Of a DNA stretch of 64,000 nucleotides, positions 1-8,288 are shown piece after piece. The notes beneath the pieces were generated by a model. The model was given only the letters and a program-made list of their open reading frames with translations, did not search any database and was not told where the DNA came from. This DNA comes from Brevibacterium luteolum (lineage in GTDB: Bacteria; Actinomycetota; Actinomycetes; Actinomycetales; Brevibacteriaceae): the NCBI RefSeq assembly GCF_013004595.1, contig NZ_JABEMC010000010.1, positions 1 to 64,000 of the forward strand. Reading direction: 5' to 3'. Both the position numbers and the translations under genes were made by a program. The number at the start of each line of letters is the position of its first letter. Position 1 is the first letter of the stretch.

Positions 1-154
1 TCCAGTGAAGCCGAGCGGGAAGCCGCCTACGAGACGTTCCTCCACGACTACAATCAGCATCGAGCCCACACCGCTATCGGAGGCCTCACCCCAGCCGACC
101 GCGTTCACAACCTCACGGGGAACTACATCTAGGAACTAAACCCAGGACGGTTCA
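1..154 (+). mobile_element. 3' end of an IS3-family insertion sequence
   Basis: The frame open from base 1 to the TAG at 130-132 encodes about 43 residues ending in HTAIGGLTPADRVHNLTGNYI-type sequence, the usual C-terminus of an IS3/IS481-type DDE transposase (integrase core). Just downstream, the reverse strand starting at 154 reads TGAACCGTCCTGGG, which looks like an IS3-type terminal inverted repeat, so the element probably ends at about 154. The rest of the element lies left of the window. The family assignment is firm; the exact end is inferred. Confidence 0.7.
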
Positions 155-314
155 AGGGCTCGAGGCCGTGCTCGCGCAGGCGGGAGTCACGGACCCAGGC
201 TTGCAGGGCTGATTTCGAGATCCCGAGGTCAGCACAGACCTGCTTCTGGGTCATTCCGTCGCCTACGAGCTCGAGCGCTGATTGCTTGAACTCATCGGTG
301 TAGATCTTGGGCAT
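129..314 (-). pseudogene. Truncated IS3-family OrfA (HTH transposase subunit)
   Basis: The reading frame begins MPKIYTDEFKQSALELV and contains the helix-turn-helix MTQKQVCADLGISKSALQAWV, which is the N-terminus of the IS3/IS911 OrfA DNA-binding protein. A complete OrfA has about 95-100 residues and a C-terminal leucine zipper. Here only about 53 residues remain before the frame runs into the neighbouring IS end at about 154 and stops at 129. It is therefore the remnant of an older IS interrupted by the IS3 end to its left. Downstream OrfB is absent. Confidence 0.8.
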
Positions 315-369
315 GACCTCTCACCTTCCTGGAATTTATCCAGTCGTGAAGTCAACCAAACCTTCAGCA

Positions 370-788
370 GTCCCGTGAGGCCGGCGACCGTGAGCGAGCC
401 GAGGAACTCGATGGCGACGGCGGTGCCGAGCGGGATGCGTGCCATAGCGGCGAGGAAGAACGTCGTCATGAAGCCGGTGACGATGCCGAGGACGAGCAGG
501 GCCGGCAGGTGGCGCAGCCTCAGGCTGCGCAGTGCAGGGCGGGGCGAGCGATGAGCCACAGGAACACGATGCCGAAGCTCATCCGAGGCGACGCCGTGCC
601 GGCCGGATCCACCTGGGCGATGACCGGTACGGACAGTGCGTTGGAGATCTGCACGGCGAGCATCGCCGCGACTGCCCTCGTCCACGGCAGCACCGTCGAC
701 GGTGCTGCTGCCGGCACGGCGGCCTGACGTCTGCTCACGGCTGCAGGAAACCGGTCGGGGCTGTCCGCGGTGGTGTCGTCTCAGACAT
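370..788 (-). pseudogene. Broken EamA/RhtA-type exporter
   Basis: Two reading frames together give the first part of an EamA-family (RhtA-like) amino-acid/metabolite exporter. The piece MLAVQISNALSVPVIAQVDPAG through IVFLWLIARP lies between 738 and about 535, and the continuation LPALLVLGIVTGFMTTFFLAAMARIPLGTAVAIEFLG lies in the next frame down to about 375. The frames change near 530-545. An upstream ATG at 788 with an AGAGGA ribosome site opens a frame that stops at 735, so a second frameshift near 737 is likely. Homology ends near 370, where IS-derived DNA begins; intact members have about 290 residues and ten membrane helices, and less than half is left here. It is not functional. Confidence 0.75.
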
Positions 789-908
789 GGCGGGATCCTC
801 TCGGTCGCCGGCGCTGCTTAGGTGCCCGGAAGCGGGTACTCGGGCACACCTCGGGCGCGGTGAGCAGGTTCCCGGACACCGCGGCTCCAGCACGTCCGGG
901 CGCGGTGC

Positions 909-1277
909 TCACAAGGCGAGGGCGTCGAACAGGATCGGATACAGCGGCAGCTGGAGCACACCGATGAGCAGGAAGATCGCAGTGGCGACGAAGCCGAGCA
1001 CCATCGCAGCGGTGGCGAACCGACGGCCCCGGCGGTGCTGCCGCAATCCGAACAGTGCGACGGCGAGCGCGATCACGAAACCGAGCAGCTGGCCGATGAG
1101 CGCCGTCCACAGAATGATCCAGTTGAACCGGTATTCCGGTTCGGGTCCGAAGACGCCGTCGAGCGTATGGGTCATCGTGACACCGAGGCCGAGGTAGCCC
1201 ACGGTTGCCAGGCCGCCGGCAAGCGCCAGGAACGACCAGGCCAGCACCGCGATGCCGGCCGGGAACCACAGCGTCAT
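909..1277 (-). CDS. Small integral membrane protein, unknown function
   Basis: From ATG 1277 this is a 122-residue protein with four predicted membrane segments: roughly residues 5-27, 44-70 and 84-110, plus a short one near the C-terminus. I do not recognise a named family; the layout resembles small actinobacterial membrane proteins of unknown function. The start is uncertain. The ATG has GAGG directly against it, which is poor spacing, whereas the open frame continues upstream as a proline-rich stretch ([11 protein letters not shown]). That stretch could start at a CTG at 1385, which has GGGAG five bases before it and overlaps the aquaporin stop. That start would give 158 residues with a proline-rich cytoplasmic tail. 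It probably shares the aqpZ transcript. Confidence 0.65.
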   Translation of the reverse strand: MTLWFPAGIAVLAWSFLALAGGLATVGYLGLGVTMTHTLDGVFGPEPEYRFNWIILWTALIGQLLGFVIALAVALFGLRQHRRGRRFATAAMVLGFVATAIFLLIGVLQLPLYPILFDALAL

Positions 1278-1381
1278 CCTCGGCTGCGTCGGGGGTGCGG
1301 GGGTCGCGAGTCCAGCTGGGGCGGCCGATGTGTACCGTCCTGCTCGGGCGGGTGGACGGGGTGGTGGAGCGGGTGGCGGGT

Positions 1382-2161
1382 TCAGAGGTTCTCCCGTGTG
1401 AGGTCGGCGGGCCTGGAGGCGCGCTCTTCGAGGATCTCGGATCGGTTGGCGAACAGCAGTCCGTAGGTGAGCCCGGCGAATGCGGCTCCGGCGAGCGGGG
1501 CGAGGAAGAACAGCCATACCTGACTCAGCGGCTCGCCGCCTGCGAAGAGTGCCACGCCGAGCGAGCGAGCCGGGTTGACGGAGGTGTTCGATACCGGGAT
1601 CGAGACGAGGTGGATGAGGGTGAGGCTCAGGCCGATGGCCAGTGGGGCGAGCCCTGGGACTGCGCGGCTGTCGGTGGCGCCGAGGATGACGTAGAGGAAG
1701 ATGGCGGTGAGTACGAACTCGCAGATGAACACGGCCATCAGAGAGTATCCGTTCGGCGACAGGTCACCGTAGCCGTTCGTGGCGAAACCGTCTTGAGCGA
1801 TGGAGAATCCCGGCTTGCCCGAGGCGATGAGCAGCAACACCCCGCCTGCGGCGATTCCGGCGATGAGCTGAGTGAACCAGTACGGCGCAGCATCGCGCCA
1901 CGGCAGCCGGCCGGCCAGCACCGCACCAAGGGTGACGGCCGGATTGAAGTGGCCGCCGGAGATGTGGCCGACAGCGTAGGCCATGACAACGACTGTCAGA
2001 CCGAAGGCAAGGGCGACACCGAGGAAGCCGATGCCCATATTGATGTTGTCATCACCGACTACGGACGCGGCGAAGACCGCTGAGCCGCAGCCGCCGAAGA
2101 CGAGAACGAATGTGCCGAGGAATTCGGCGAAGATCTTTGACATCAGAGTTGGAGCTTTCAT
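1382..2161 (-). CDS. aqpZ: Aquaporin Z, water channel
   Basis: This inner-membrane MIP-family channel passes water along osmotic gradients. It has 259 residues, six membrane helices and both half-helix motifs: NPA in GGHFNPAVT at about residue 73 and NPARS at about 196. The selectivity filter is the water-specific type: Phe in ALAFGLT, His in IHLVSIP, Thr in SNTSVN and Arg in NPAR, matching E. coli AqpZ and not glycerol facilitators. I chose ATG 2161 because AAAGG lies six bases upstream; 2164 and 2143 are alternatives. The 5' end overlaps the end of the preceding unrecognised ORF on the same strand, and a small membrane protein follows at the stop. Confidence 0.92.
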   Translation of the reverse strand: MKAPTLMSKIFAEFLGTFVLVFGGCGSAVFAASVVGDDNINMGIGFLGVALAFGLTVVVMAYAVGHISGGHFNPAVTLGAVLAGRLPWRDAAPYWFTQLIAGIAAGGVLLLIASGKPGFSIAQDGFATNGYGDLSPNGYSLMAVFICEFVLTAIFLYVILGATDSRAVPGLAPLAIGLSLTLIHLVSIPVSNTSVNPARSLGVALFAGGEPLSQVWLFFLAPLAGAAFAGLTYGLLFANRSEILEERASRPADLTRENL

Positions 2162-2684
2162 CATCGGCCTTTCGCGCCATACACCAGGCAACCACGCCAG
2201 CACCTGGATTCCAGGATACTGCATCGACCGGCGCAGTTGCGCCGGCTCCCCAGGCTGAGAGCTTGACAGCGCTCATCACCCAGTACGAGCTGTCGAAGCC
2301 GTCGGCAAGCACCGTTGCCTCGATGTCCCTGCCGGTGACGTCGATGACCCAGGTGGGCTTCATGACCGGCTGCGGGCTCGCAGTCGCAAGCTCGAAGCCC
2401 ATCCCGAACCGGAACCGTTTGCGCACGGCGGTGGCAGCCAGCTGGCGGGCGGTGTCTGCGCCGGTACCGTCTGGTTGTTCACCCAGCACGGCGACAGGTG
2501 GGGGCCAGATCGCCGACGACGAAACACTGGAGATGAAGCTCGTGCCACCCGTGGCATCGACCATCACAGTGATCGGCGGCGTGGGGGTCTGCTCGTGGTT
2601 CGCACCGGAGACCGCCATTTCCGAGTTCACCAGATTCGGCAGCAGCACGAGCGCCATGACCAGCCACACCTTCAGCAGTCCCAT
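2052..2684 (-). CDS. Predicted secreted protein, unrecognised
   Basis: I do not recognise this protein. The start at ATG 2684 is well supported, with AGAAGG about six bases upstream. The N-terminus [24 protein letters not shown] is a plausible signal peptide. The mature part is Thr/Ser/Ala-rich (about residues 25-75) followed by a stretch with [12 protein letters not shown] and [15 protein letters not shown], suggesting a folded extracytoplasmic domain. The last 25-35 residues are Arg-rich and read through the aqpZ start region in another frame, so the true C-terminus may be earlier or the gene may carry a 3' frameshift. It is divergent from the lipoprotein operon across about 108 bp. Confidence 0.5.
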   Translation of the reverse strand: MGLLKVWLVMALVLLPNLVNSEMAVSGANHEQTPTPPITVMVDATGGTSFISSVSSSAIWPPPVAVLGEQPDGTGADTARQLAATAVRKRFRFGMGFELATASPQPVMKPTWVIDVTGRDIEATVLADGFDSSYWVMSAVKLSAWGAGATAPVDAVSWNPGAGVVAWCMARKADDESSNSDVKDLRRIPRHIRSRLRRLRLSGLRRVRSR

Positions 2685-2725
2685 TTTTACCTTCTGGCAA
2701 CCACGAGTGTTCAAGACTGGGTCAT

Positions 2726-2742
2726 GTCCCGCTATTCGGGAC
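2726..2742. promoter_or_regulatory. Inverted repeat in a divergent intergenic region
   Basis: GTCCCG-CTATT-CGGGAC is a perfect 6-bp inverted repeat between the divergent starts at 2684 (-) and 2792 (+). Its place suggests an operator, possibly for the response regulator encoded in the downstream operon, but it could also be a small hairpin in a leader. Function is inferred from position only. Confidence 0.35.
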
Positions 2743-2791
2743 GTCGGCATGAAGGCTGTCGACAGCAGACGCAATTGATGGAGGCGATGAG

Positions 2792-3313
2792 ATGCGTAAG
2801 ATCGTGACACCCCGTGTGGTTCAGGTTTCGGCGGCGCTGTGCGGTGCTGTGCTTATCCTCAGCGCATGCGGAGGCGCCAGCCAGGAGATGGATGAGGACA
2901 CTGGGGGCGGCGCTGACAGTGCATCGACCGTTGAACAGTGGCAACATGACTTCACCGGCTGCATGAGCGATGAGGGAATCGAACTCGCCGAAGGCGGCGG
3001 CATTCCCGTCAACGCCGATGGTTCCTTCGGAGGTAGCGAAGACAGCGGCGACTTCGACAGGGCTCTGCAAGCCTGTGAAGAGAAACTCGGCCCGCCGCCG
3101 CAGGACGCGGAAGCCATCAGCGACGATGAGCTCGAGGCCCAGCTGCTGAGATTCGCCAAGTGCATGCGCGAAGCCGGCTACGATGCGCCGGATCCGGACT
3201 TCGGCTCGGGTGACGGGCCGGTCATCAGCGGTGTGCCTGACGCTGACCCGGAGGACGTCGAGCAGTGCTCAGCTGAGGCTGGCCTTCAGGCCGGCGCAGG
3301 TGTGGAGCAGTGA
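2792..3313 (+). CDS. Lipoprotein, first gene of an efflux/two-component operon
   Basis: This 173-residue protein has a classical lipoprotein signal: positive n-region, hydrophobic core and lipobox LSAC with Cys26 as the lipidation site. The mature chain is short, acidic and Gly-rich and contains four cysteines, including FTGCMSDEGIEL and FAKCMREAGYDAPDP. These paired 'C-M-[RS]-[ED]-x-G' motifs recur in actinobacterial lipoproteins found next to MacAB-like exporters. GGAGG precedes ATG 2792. It overlaps the next gene by four bases (GTGA), so it is translationally coupled. It is probably anchored outside the membrane as an accessory or sensor of the exporter; that role is inferred from context. 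Confidence 0.85.
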   Translation: MRKIVTPRVVQVSAALCGAVLILSACGGASQEMDEDTGGGADSASTVEQWQHDFTGCMSDEGIELAEGGGIPVNADGSFGGSEDSGDFDRALQACEEKLGPPPQDAEAISDDELEAQLLRFAKCMREAGYDAPDPDFGSGDGPVISGVPDADPEDVEQCSAEAGLQAGAGVEQ

Positions 3314-4368
3314 CCGCGCGCAAACGTCGCGCTGTTATCGTCTCGCTGATCGCAGCTGGCCTGCTGGCATCTGGTGCAGGTGGCTTCGCAATGGCTAGTA
3401 GGGTGCAGGACGAGGCCCCGGCGGCTGTGTCTGCGGCCGTCGAGACCGAAACCGCTGAGACAACCGATCTCACAGAACGCGTCGAGGTCAAAGGTACGCT
3501 CGGCTACGGGCCGACCCGCGAGCTCGGCACCGGGTTGTCGGGCACTTTGACATCTGTCGCGGACCCCGGAGACACTCTGCGGCCAGGCGATGAGCTGATG
3601 CGCATCGACGACCGGCCCGTCGTGGCGATGCGCGGTAAGCTGCCGGCGTGGCGGGACTTCGAGATGGGTATTTCGAAGGGCCGCGATGTCAAACAGCTGG
3701 AGGAGAACCTCGCCGAGCTCGGCTACTTCAAAGGCAAGCCAAACCAGCGCTTCGACCGCTCAACTGCAGCTGCGATCGGCCGGTGGCAGAAGGCCGTCGG
3801 CCTACCGCGCAATCAGAAGATCGAGCGTGGGCGAGTGGTCTTCCTGCCACGGGACGCGCGAGTCCACAAGCAGCTGGTGGAAGCTGGCGGACAGACCGGC
3901 GGCAGTGTCCTCGAATTGACTGACGCAACTCTGTTCGCCACCGCGGAGGTGCAGCCCAAACAGCTGGATCTGCTGCAGGAAGGTCAAGAGGTCACAGTCG
4001 GTCTGCCCAACGGCAAACAGACTGAAGGCGTCGTCGAGAAGGTCGAACCTGCGGTTGAGAAGGCGGACAGCTCGGGAGAGAAGAGCGTCAAGGTTCCAGT
4101 GCGGGTGGCGCTTAAGGATCCGCCCTCTGCCGACTCCTATGCGAACGTTCCCGTCAGTGTGCTGGCTTCGCGAACCGTTGCCGAGAATGTACTTGCGGTT
4201 CCGGTGCGTGCCCTTCTCGCCGAGCCCGGCGGAGGATTCACCCTCGAAGTGGTCAAAGACGATGCTGTTGAGCGAGTTCCGGTGGAACTGGGAAGGTTCG
4301 CCGATGACATGGTAGAGATCACCGGTGGCGAACTGGCAGCCGGCGACCAGGTGGCGGTGGGGGAATAA
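3310..4368 (+). CDS. Membrane fusion protein with peptidoglycan-binding domain
   Basis: This 352-residue periplasmic-adaptor-like subunit belongs to an ABC exporter of the MacA type. One N-terminal membrane anchor (about residues 8-28) is followed by a short lipoyl/barrel segment, then a PG_binding_1 domain at about 123-165 (DVKQLEENLAELGYF ... TAAAIGRWQKAVGL), and a C-terminal beta-barrel/membrane-proximal region. The inserted peptidoglycan-binding domain suits a monoderm, where the adaptor would dock on the cell wall instead of an outer-membrane channel. The start is GTG 3310, overlapping the lipoprotein stop; the stop at 4368 overlaps the ATPase start by one base. Confidence 0.85.
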   Translation: MTARKRRAVIVSLIAAGLLASGAGGFAMASRVQDEAPAAVSAAVETETAETTDLTERVEVKGTLGYGPTRELGTGLSGTLTSVADPGDTLRPGDELMRIDDRPVVAMRGKLPAWRDFEMGISKGRDVKQLEENLAELGYFKGKPNQRFDRSTAAAIGRWQKAVGLPRNQKIERGRVVFLPRDARVHKQLVEAGGQTGGSVLELTDATLFATAEVQPKQLDLLQEGQEVTVGLPNGKQTEGVVEKVEPAVEKADSSGEKSVKVPVRVALKDPPSADSYANVPVSVLASRTVAENVLAVPVRALLAEPGGGFTLEVVKDDAVERVPVELGRFADDMVEITGGELAAGDQVAVGE

Positions 4369-5075
4369 TGCCTCCGGATCCGCTTCTGTCCGTACAGAAC
4401 GTCTCACGCCGCTACGGGTCTCCTCCGACGACGGCGCTTGATTCGGTGAGCTTCGACGTCCACGCAGGCGAGCGCGTCGCCATCATTGGGCCGAGCGGTT
4501 CGGGCAAGACGACGCTGCTCAACCTCATCGGCACGCTCGACCGGGCCACGAGTGGAGAGGTGCTGCTCGCAGGTCACCGCGTCTCAGATGCCAGTGACGC
4601 CCAGCTGTCGGCGCTGCGGGCGCACCTCATCGGATTCGTCTTCCAGCAGTATCACCTGGACGAGTCGCAGACCGCAGTCGACAACGTCGCATCCGGTCTG
4701 CTGTACCGCGGGACTGCCGTGCACGAACGGCGAGAACGCGCGAATGAGGCCCTGGCGCGCGTCGGTTTGTCCCAGAGCGCCGGGCACATCCCGAAACAGC
4801 TCTCAGGCGGGCAGCGGCAGCGGGTGGCGATTGCACGTGCGGTTGTCGGTCACCCACCGCTGCTGCTGGCAGACGAACCGACCGGTGCTCTGGACACACG
4901 CTCAGGCGCCCAGGTCATGGACATCCTCGAAAACCTCAATGCGGCCGGCACCACCGTGCTGGTGATCACCCATGACAGGGAAGTCGCTGCACGGTTCCCA
5001 CGCCAGATCGCGATCCGCGACGGTGCTGTCGAATTCGATACCGGCCCTGTGCTGCACGAAAGTGATACGAAATGA
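4368..5075 (+). CDS. ABC transporter ATP-binding protein, MacB/LolD type
   Basis: This is the 235-residue cytoplasmic ATPase that powers the adjoining FtsX-type permease. All motifs are intact: Walker A GPSGSGKTT at 41-49, Q-loop VFQQ near 91-94, signature LSGGQRQR at 145-152, Walker B LLLADEP with catalytic Glu170, D-loop LDTRSG and the H-loop His in VITHDRE. Size and the LDR..SGEV region match the LolD/MacB subgroup, which performs mechanotransmission or export rather than import. It overlaps both neighbours, showing an obligate operon. Confidence 0.93.
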   Translation: MPPDPLLSVQNVSRRYGSPPTTALDSVSFDVHAGERVAIIGPSGSGKTTLLNLIGTLDRATSGEVLLAGHRVSDASDAQLSALRAHLIGFVFQQYHLDESQTAVDNVASGLLYRGTAVHERRERANEALARVGLSQSAGHIPKQLSGGQRQRVAIARAVVGHPPLLLADEPTGALDTRSGAQVMDILENLNAAGTTVLVITHDREVAARFPRQIAIRDGAVEFDTGPVLHESDTK

Positions 5076-6271
5076 GCGCTCCCACCGCCATACACACCTC
5101 GCGCCTGCGCGGCATCGATCTGATGCGCCTGGGCTGGCACGGTGTCCGCGCCCATCCAGCCCGTGCGACTCTCTCCGCCTTAGGAATCGCCATCGGCATC
5201 GCTGCAATGATCTCAGTCATCGGACTCTCTCTGTCGAGCCAGGCCAAAGTGCAGGAGCAGCTGGCAGCGCTTGGCACCAATATGCTGACTGTATCCCCCG
5301 GAGAGTCCTTCAGCGGCCGTAAGGCCTCACTGCCTGCCGACTCTGCAGAGCGCCTGCGGCGCATCAACGGCGTCGAACAGGTCAGTTGGATCGCCGAGCT
5401 GGAAGGCGCGCAGGCATACCGCAACACCCACATCGACCCCCGCCAGACGAACGGGCTGACGGTCGCTGCGGCAGATGAACAGCTGCTCAGGGTCACCTCG
5501 GCTCAGCTTCGGAACGGGACCTGGTTCAACCGCGCCACCGCCCAGTACCCCACCACTGTGCTCGGTGCCACCGCAGCCAAACGCCTCGGGATCGCTGCAC
5601 CCGGATCGCACATCACTGTCGACGGTGTCGGCTATGCGGTACTTGGGATTCTCGAGCCCTCGGCCTTGGCCCCGGAGCTCAACACATCTGTGCTCGTCGG
5701 TGGAGCCCAAGCTCGACAGCAGCTGGGGTTCTCGGGCTCACCGACGACCCTTTTCGAACGTTCAGCGGAGGACTCCGTCCCTCAGGTGCGCGAGCTCATT
5801 CCTTCGACGCTGAACGCGCAGCGACCCAATGAGGTCAGCGTCAGCCGGCCGTCTGACACCCTCGCTGCGCAGAACGCCATCGACACCGTGTTCACCGGCC
5901 TGCTCGTCGGCGTCGGGTCGATTGCGCTGCTCGTCGGCGGCCTCGGCGTAGCGAACATCATGGTAATCACCGTGATGGAGCGGAGGCGGGAGATCGGCCT
6001 GCGCAGGGCACTGGGCGCCACCCGGGCGCACATCCGCAAGCAGTTCATGGTTGAATCGGTGCTGTTGGCGACTTACGGCGGCCTGGCCGGAACCGTGCTC
6101 GGCGTCATGTGCACAATCATCGTATCGATCATCAATGGCTGGACACCGACGGTTCCACTCATCGTCCCGCTGCTCGCCGTCACCATCACCCTCATCGTCG
6201 GCGCCGTCGCTGGTGTGGTGCCGGCAATCAGGGCAGCCAACACTTCGCCGACAGCGGCACTGAACACATGA
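5072..6271 (+). CDS. FtsX/MacB-type ABC permease
   Basis: This 399-residue permease has the FtsX plan: one N-terminal helix (about 30-55), a large extracellular MacB_PCD domain (about 56-270), then three C-terminal helices with the conserved ERRREIGLRRALGA cytoplasmic coupling loop at about 309-323. It pairs with the ATPase and the peptidoglycan-binding adaptor as a tripartite envelope exporter. The substrate is unknown; relatives export antimicrobial peptides or lipoproteins, or relieve antibiotic stress. The start at 5072 overlaps the ATPase stop (ATGA). The regulator gene follows after 34 bases. Confidence 0.92.
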   Translation: MSAPTAIHTSRLRGIDLMRLGWHGVRAHPARATLSALGIAIGIAAMISVIGLSLSSQAKVQEQLAALGTNMLTVSPGESFSGRKASLPADSAERLRRINGVEQVSWIAELEGAQAYRNTHIDPRQTNGLTVAAADEQLLRVTSAQLRNGTWFNRATAQYPTTVLGATAAKRLGIAAPGSHITVDGVGYAVLGILEPSALAPELNTSVLVGGAQARQQLGFSGSPTTLFERSAEDSVPQVRELIPSTLNAQRPNEVSVSRPSDTLAAQNAIDTVFTGLLVGVGSIALLVGGLGVANIMVITVMERRREIGLRRALGATRAHIRKQFMVESVLLATYGGLAGTVLGVMCTIIVSIINGWTPTVPLIVPLLAVTITLIVGAVAGVVPAIRAANTSPTAALNT

Positions 6272-6305
6272 TGCTGTCCAACGCACCCACCACTCGGAGG
6301 CGACC

Positions 6306-6992
6306 ATGCGGGTATTGATCGTTGAAGACCAGGAGTATATGGCCGAGGCCATCCGCGAAGGCCTCGCACTGTCGTTGATCTTCGCCGATGTTGTTTCGGA
6401 TGGACATGAGGCGCTGGCTGCAGTCGAGGCTGCCGAGTACGATGTGATGCTGCTCGACCGGGATATCCCTGGAGTCCATGGCGACGAAGTGTGCCGCAGG
6501 CTCGACCAGGCAGCTGATCGACCGGCGATACTCATGGTCACGGCTGCTGGCCAGGTGCAGGAGAAGGTCGAGGGGCTGTCCTTGGGCGCGGATGACTATC
6601 TGGCCAAGCCGTTCGAATTCGTCGAGCTGGTCGCGCGCGTACGGGCGCTGGGCCGCCGGCGCTTCACACCCCGCCCCACCCGATACCACGCAGGCGGCGT
6701 GACGCTCGACCCGTTCCGGCACGAGGTGACCCGAAACGGCCGGCAGATCCGGCTGACCCCCAAGCAGTTCGCGGTCCTGGAATCGCTCATGCGCGAGCCC
6801 GGCCGGGTGGTGAGCGCTGAACAGCTGCTGACCGAGGCCTGGGACGAGAACGCCAATCCCTTCACACAATCGGTGAAGGTCACGATCAGCGCCCTGCGCC
6901 GCAGGCTTGGCGACCCCTGGATGATCAGGACCGTACCGGGTGCCGGCTATACGGTCGATCCGGACGTTCCAGACGAGACGGCAGGTACATGA
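6306..6992 (+). CDS. OmpR/PhoB-family response regulator
   Basis: This 228-residue DNA-binding regulator has a receiver domain (1-115) with the acidic pair Glu7-Asp8, phospho-acceptor Asp51 in MLLDRDIPG and Lys101 in YLAKPF, then a winged-helix Trans_reg_C domain (about 130-222) with RLTPKQFAVLE and VSALRRRLGD-type recognition sequence. GGAGG lies just before the ATG. It overlaps the kinase by four bases (ATGA), so the two are a cognate pair. Their position in the exporter operon implies autoregulation of the exporter in response to envelope or drug stress. Confidence 0.93.
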   Translation: MRVLIVEDQEYMAEAIREGLALSLIFADVVSDGHEALAAVEAAEYDVMLLDRDIPGVHGDEVCRRLDQAADRPAILMVTAAGQVQEKVEGLSLGADDYLAKPFEFVELVARVRALGRRRFTPRPTRYHAGGVTLDPFRHEVTRNGRQIRLTPKQFAVLESLMREPGRVVSAEQLLTEAWDENANPFTQSVKVTISALRRRLGDPWMIRTVPGAGYTVDPDVPDETAGT

Positions 6993-8236
6993 TGGCCACC
7001 AAACAGAGCGGCCGGTTGCCTCGCCACCACCGGTTCAGTGCCCGTACCCGGTTGGCGTTCTCCTATGCGGTGCTCGTCATCATCTGCGGTGTCGTGTTGC
7101 TGACGGTGCTTGTGGCCTATCTGGGGTTCGGCCCCGAATACTCCTTCGGACCGGTTGCCGCTCATGACGACGGGGAGTCGGTGATCATCGTTCCCGACCA
7201 CCCGGAAGGCGGCAGCTTTGCGGTCGAGGTGCAGAGCCGAGAAGATCTCATCACACTGCTCATCACCGTCTCTGCAGTGGTGCTCACAGCACTCTCTGCG
7301 CTGAGTTCTGTGGCCGCATGGTGGCTCGCCGGGCGGATGCTGCGTCCCCTCGCACGCATCAACGAGGCCGCCCGGATTGCAGCCAGCGGGCGCTTGGACC
7401 ACCGGATCGGTCTCAGCGGGCCGCGCGATGAGATCGTGAACCTGGCACAGACCTTCGATGCGATGCTCGACAGCATCGAACGTTACAACGCCTCACAGCG
7501 CAGATTCGCGGCCAACGCCTCGCATGAGCTGCGCACTCCGCTGGCAGCGACGAAGACGATCATCGACGTTGAGCTGGCTAAGCCGGATCCAGTCAATCGG
7601 GAGGTGCTCGAACGTCTGGCGCACCTCAACGCGCGCAGCACACGCACCGTCGAGTCACTGCTGGATCTCGCCGAAATCGAAGCCGGCGAGGAACAGACAA
7701 CTGCGGTCGAGCTCGATGAGATCGCCAGCGAAGTTATCGACCAGTATGTCCCCGCTGCCTCTGCACGGGGGCTCAGCGTCGAACGCCGTTTGGCTCCAGC
7801 CGTTGCACAGGGTGAGGGGCGGCTGCTCATCCAGATGGTGCAGAACCTGGTTGAGAATGCGGTCCGACACAACTGTGACGACGGTCTCATCAGGGTGTGC
7901 ACTGCCATGGTGCCGGCTGCTGAGGGAGCAGCAGAAGCGCAGCTGCTGATTGAGAGCTCCGGCCGACGCCTCGACCCCAAGGTGGTCGCCGGTCTGACCG
8001 AGCCGTTTCGCACTGGGCAGGGGAGAGCGGCTGGAAACAGCCGAGGGTTGGGGCTGGCGATCGTCGCAGCGATCGTCGATCGCTCACACGGCAGACTCGA
8101 TCTCGCTGCCCGTCCCGGCGGCGGGCTGATCGTGACCGTCACTCTGCCTCGTGCTGAGGCCAATCCAGCTGCAGCCACAGCGCAGGCAGGGGCTGCAGAT
8201 CCGAAAGCTGGAGGTTTATCCTCAGCCCGTGAGTGA
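6989..8236 (+). CDS. Sensor histidine kinase
   Basis: This 415-residue membrane kinase has two transmembrane helices (about 24-46 and 90-118) enclosing a short extracellular loop of about 45 residues, a HAMP domain (about 113-165), a HisKA domain with SHELRTPLA (phospho-His179), and an HATPase_c domain with the N-box NLVENAVRHN and a G-rich loop near GNSRGLGLAIV. The very small sensor loop is the intramembrane/cell-envelope sensing layout common for kinases linked to ABC exporters. The C-terminal 25 residues are Ala-rich and probably disordered. Confidence 0.92.
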   Translation: MMATKQSGRLPRHHRFSARTRLAFSYAVLVIICGVVLLTVLVAYLGFGPEYSFGPVAAHDDGESVIIVPDHPEGGSFAVEVQSREDLITLLITVSAVVLTALSALSSVAAWWLAGRMLRPLARINEAARIAASGRLDHRIGLSGPRDEIVNLAQTFDAMLDSIERYNASQRRFAANASHELRTPLAATKTIIDVELAKPDPVNREVLERLAHLNARSTRTVESLLDLAEIEAGEEQTTAVELDEIASEVIDQYVPAASARGLSVERRLAPAVAQGEGRLLIQMVQNLVENAVRHNCDDGLIRVCTAMVPAAEGAAEAQLLIESSGRRLDPKVVAGLTEPFRTGQGRAAGNSRGLGLAIVAAIVDRSHGRLDLAARPGGGLIVTVTLPRAEANPAAATAQAGAADPKAGGLSSARE

Positions 8237-8288
8237 GCAAGCGGAGACTCTGTCTGCATTCTCCGCTGATCGCTTCGACACCTGTCGT

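Noticed and set aside
2110-2778. A 222-codon plus-strand frame opposite the secreted protein
   Set aside because: It lacks a signal, a ribosome site and recognisable domains, whereas the minus frame has a good ribosome site and signal peptide.
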